17,201 bases of DNA from CAZFAT01 sp964517075 (lineage in GTDB: Bacteria; Acidobacteriota; Vicinamibacteria; Vicinamibacterales; SCN-69-37): contig CAZFAT010000066.1 of NCBI GenBank assembly GCA_964517075.1, positions 1 through 17,201 of the forward strand. The letters run 5' to 3'. The position numbers and the translations under genes are program-made. This document shows, piece by piece, positions 16,212-17,201 of this stretch (position 1 is its first letter; each line of letters opens with the position of its first letter). The notes under the pieces were generated by a model that had not been told where the DNA came from, made no database searches, and saw nothing but the letters and a program-made list of their open reading frames with translations.

Positions 16212-16260
16212 AGCCGGTGTCGCGCGGAGGTGTCGAGGGGGATTCCAGCCGGGCGCCGGA

Positions 16261-17201
16261 TCACTTCGCGATCGGGCCGCTGAAGCCCCGGCCCGCACGG
16301 GGCCCGCGGTTGTCTCGCTCGAGCACGCGATCGGTGTGCGCCACGGCAAACCCGGTCTGGTAGATCATCTGCGCAATCCGCACGAGCTTCGGAAACAGGA
16401 TCTTGTCCGCGTGGTCGCCCGCGCCGTGGTAATCCGGATGCGTGCCGGTGAAGAAGAACGCCACGGGAATGCCCTTCACCGCGTAACTGTAGTGATCGCT
16501 TCGGGTGTAGAAGCTGTTGGGGTCGCTCGGATCGTTGTACTCGAAGTCGAGCCGAAGCGGTGGCGCCAGGGCGTCGTTCGCGGCGACCACGAGGTTGTGG
16601 AGATCGGTGCTGATGCGATCGGCGCCGATGACGAACACCGTATTGGCCTGGCCAGGGTCGTTGTCGCGGTTGCGGCCAATCATGTCGATGTTGAACTGGG
16701 CCTGGACGTGCTCCAGCGGCACCGGGGGAAAGTCCGCGAAGTAGCGGGAGCCGAGCAGGCCCGCCTCCTCGCCGGCGTGCCACACGAAGACCACCGATCG
16801 GCGCGGCCTCGGTCCCGTCGCGAACGCCTTCGCAATGCCCAGCAGCGCCGTCGACCCCGACCCGTCGTCGTCGGCGCCGTTGAAGATGAGGTCGGGCTCG
16901 CCGCCGCCGGCCGGGGCGCCGCCACGGCCGGTCGGACTCTGCTGGTAGCCCACGTGATCGAGGTGTGCCCCGAACATCACATAGGTGGAGCGCAGCCTGG
17001 GATCCGTGCCTTCGACCATGCCGACGACGTTCTTGGTGAGCTCGGTGGAGACGACATCGTAGGTGTTGTCGACCTGGATGGTGACCGAGACGTTGTCGAG
17101 CGTGAAGGGCGCAAGCGGTTCGCCCCTGCCGGCCCGAGCCAGCAGATCGTCGAACGTCGCCGGCGCCGCCGAGAACAGGAAGCGATGGAATTCCTCGTCG
17201 G
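16261..17201 (-). CDS. M28-family zinc peptidase (5' cut by window)
   Basis: The frame is open to the window edge; 313 residues are visible. The metal-binding pattern of M28 aminopeptidases is complete: GAHLDHVG (His and Asp), NGADDDGSGS (bridging Asp), HAGEEAGLLGS (catalytic Glu and metal Glu), FNIDMIGRN (Asp) and GAGDHADKILFPK (the last His). The enzyme should remove N-terminal residues from peptides using two zinc ions. The visible start, from EEFHRFLFSAAPATFDDLLA through VSVTVQVDNTYDVVST, belongs to the segment before the catalytic domain, and ELTKNVVGMVEGTD is the standard lead into it. Relatives are exported with a signal peptide, expected here outside the window. An insertion rich in Gly/Pro (TGRGGAPAGGGEPD) follows the first histidine. 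The MFS gene begins 49 nt downstream, so the two may be co-transcribed; transport of released peptides would be a guess. Confidence 0.9.
   Translation of the reverse strand, partial: DEEFHRFLFSAAPATFDDLLARAGRGEPLAPFTLDNVSVTIQVDNTYDVVSTELTKNVVGMVEGTDPRLRSTYVMFGAHLDHVGYQQSPTGRGGAPAGGGEPDLIFNGADDDGSGSTALLGIAKAFATGPRPRRSVVFVWHAGEEAGLLGSRYFADFPPVPLEHVQAQFNIDMIGRNRDNDPGQANTVFVIGADRISTDLHNLVVAANDALAPPLRLDFEYNDPSDPNSFYTRSDHYSYAVKGIPVAFFFTGTHPDYHGAGDHADKILFPKLVRIAQMIYQTGFAVAHTDRVLERDNRGPRAGRGFSGPIAK

Noticed and set aside
16212..16349. Longer MFS frame starting at 16349
   Set aside because: It would overlap the peptidase gene by almost 90 bases, and the added 46 residues are polar and unlike the start of a transporter.

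Overview
The window is GC-rich, densely coded bacterial chromosome. It most resembles an Acidobacteriota genome, probably of the Vicinamibacteria type. The reasons are a stand-alone MacB/FtsX-type permease of the 'acidobacterial duplicated orphan permease' kind, a tandem set of secreted carboxypeptidase-regulatory-like (transthyretin-fold) repeat proteins, and house-keeping genes in the style of that phylum. This placement is inferred from gene style, not from a marker gene. I see no rRNA, tRNA, CRISPR array, insertion sequence or phage gene.

Layout. 1-596 (+) is the 3' end of a secreted beta-sandwich repeat protein. 637-1004 (+) holds a small helical protein with a leaderless-type promoter, followed by what looks like the wreck of a nucleotidyltransferase partner. 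1094-3538 (+) is the orphan FtsX permease. 3543-3570 is a strong hairpin between convergent genes. 3595-3888 (-) is a small exported protein with a clear promoter and ribosome site. 3889-4316 has no convincing intact gene; it holds a -10-like box and the last codons of another paralogue of the first gene. 4317-10177 (+) carries three consecutive secreted beta-sandwich proteins. On the minus strand 13186-10184 is a two-gene RNA module: a DEAD-box helicase followed by an NYN-domain nuclease with two OST-HTH/LOTUS domains. 13217-13606 (+) is a small PEGA-like membrane-anchored protein. On the minus strand again, 17201-13625 carries an M28 zinc peptidase (cut by the window edge), an MFS transporter and glgC (ADP-glucose synthesis for glycogen).

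How they work together. The beta-sandwich proteins form one family amplified in place; a 65-bp, 92% identical copy of a paralogue's 3' end on both sides of the 0.6-4.25 kb segment marks an old duplication/deletion joint. The helicase and NYN-LOTUS genes are 39 nt apart and plausibly act together on RNA. GlgC serves carbon storage; its link with the MFS gene is positional only.

The most unusual signal is a set of three short, degenerate arrays with a 7-nt period (6097-6166, 11634-11660, 14963-15010). Their words differ, but each lies between two genes read in the same direction, each is A-rich in one half of the unit, and each contains one 6-nt unit. One of them also writes the last codons of the MFS gene. 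Other points worth checking are several TAnnnT boxes 6-7 nt before a start codon (leaderless transcripts), a probable CTG start for the helicase, and the LOTUS/DEAD-box pairing.
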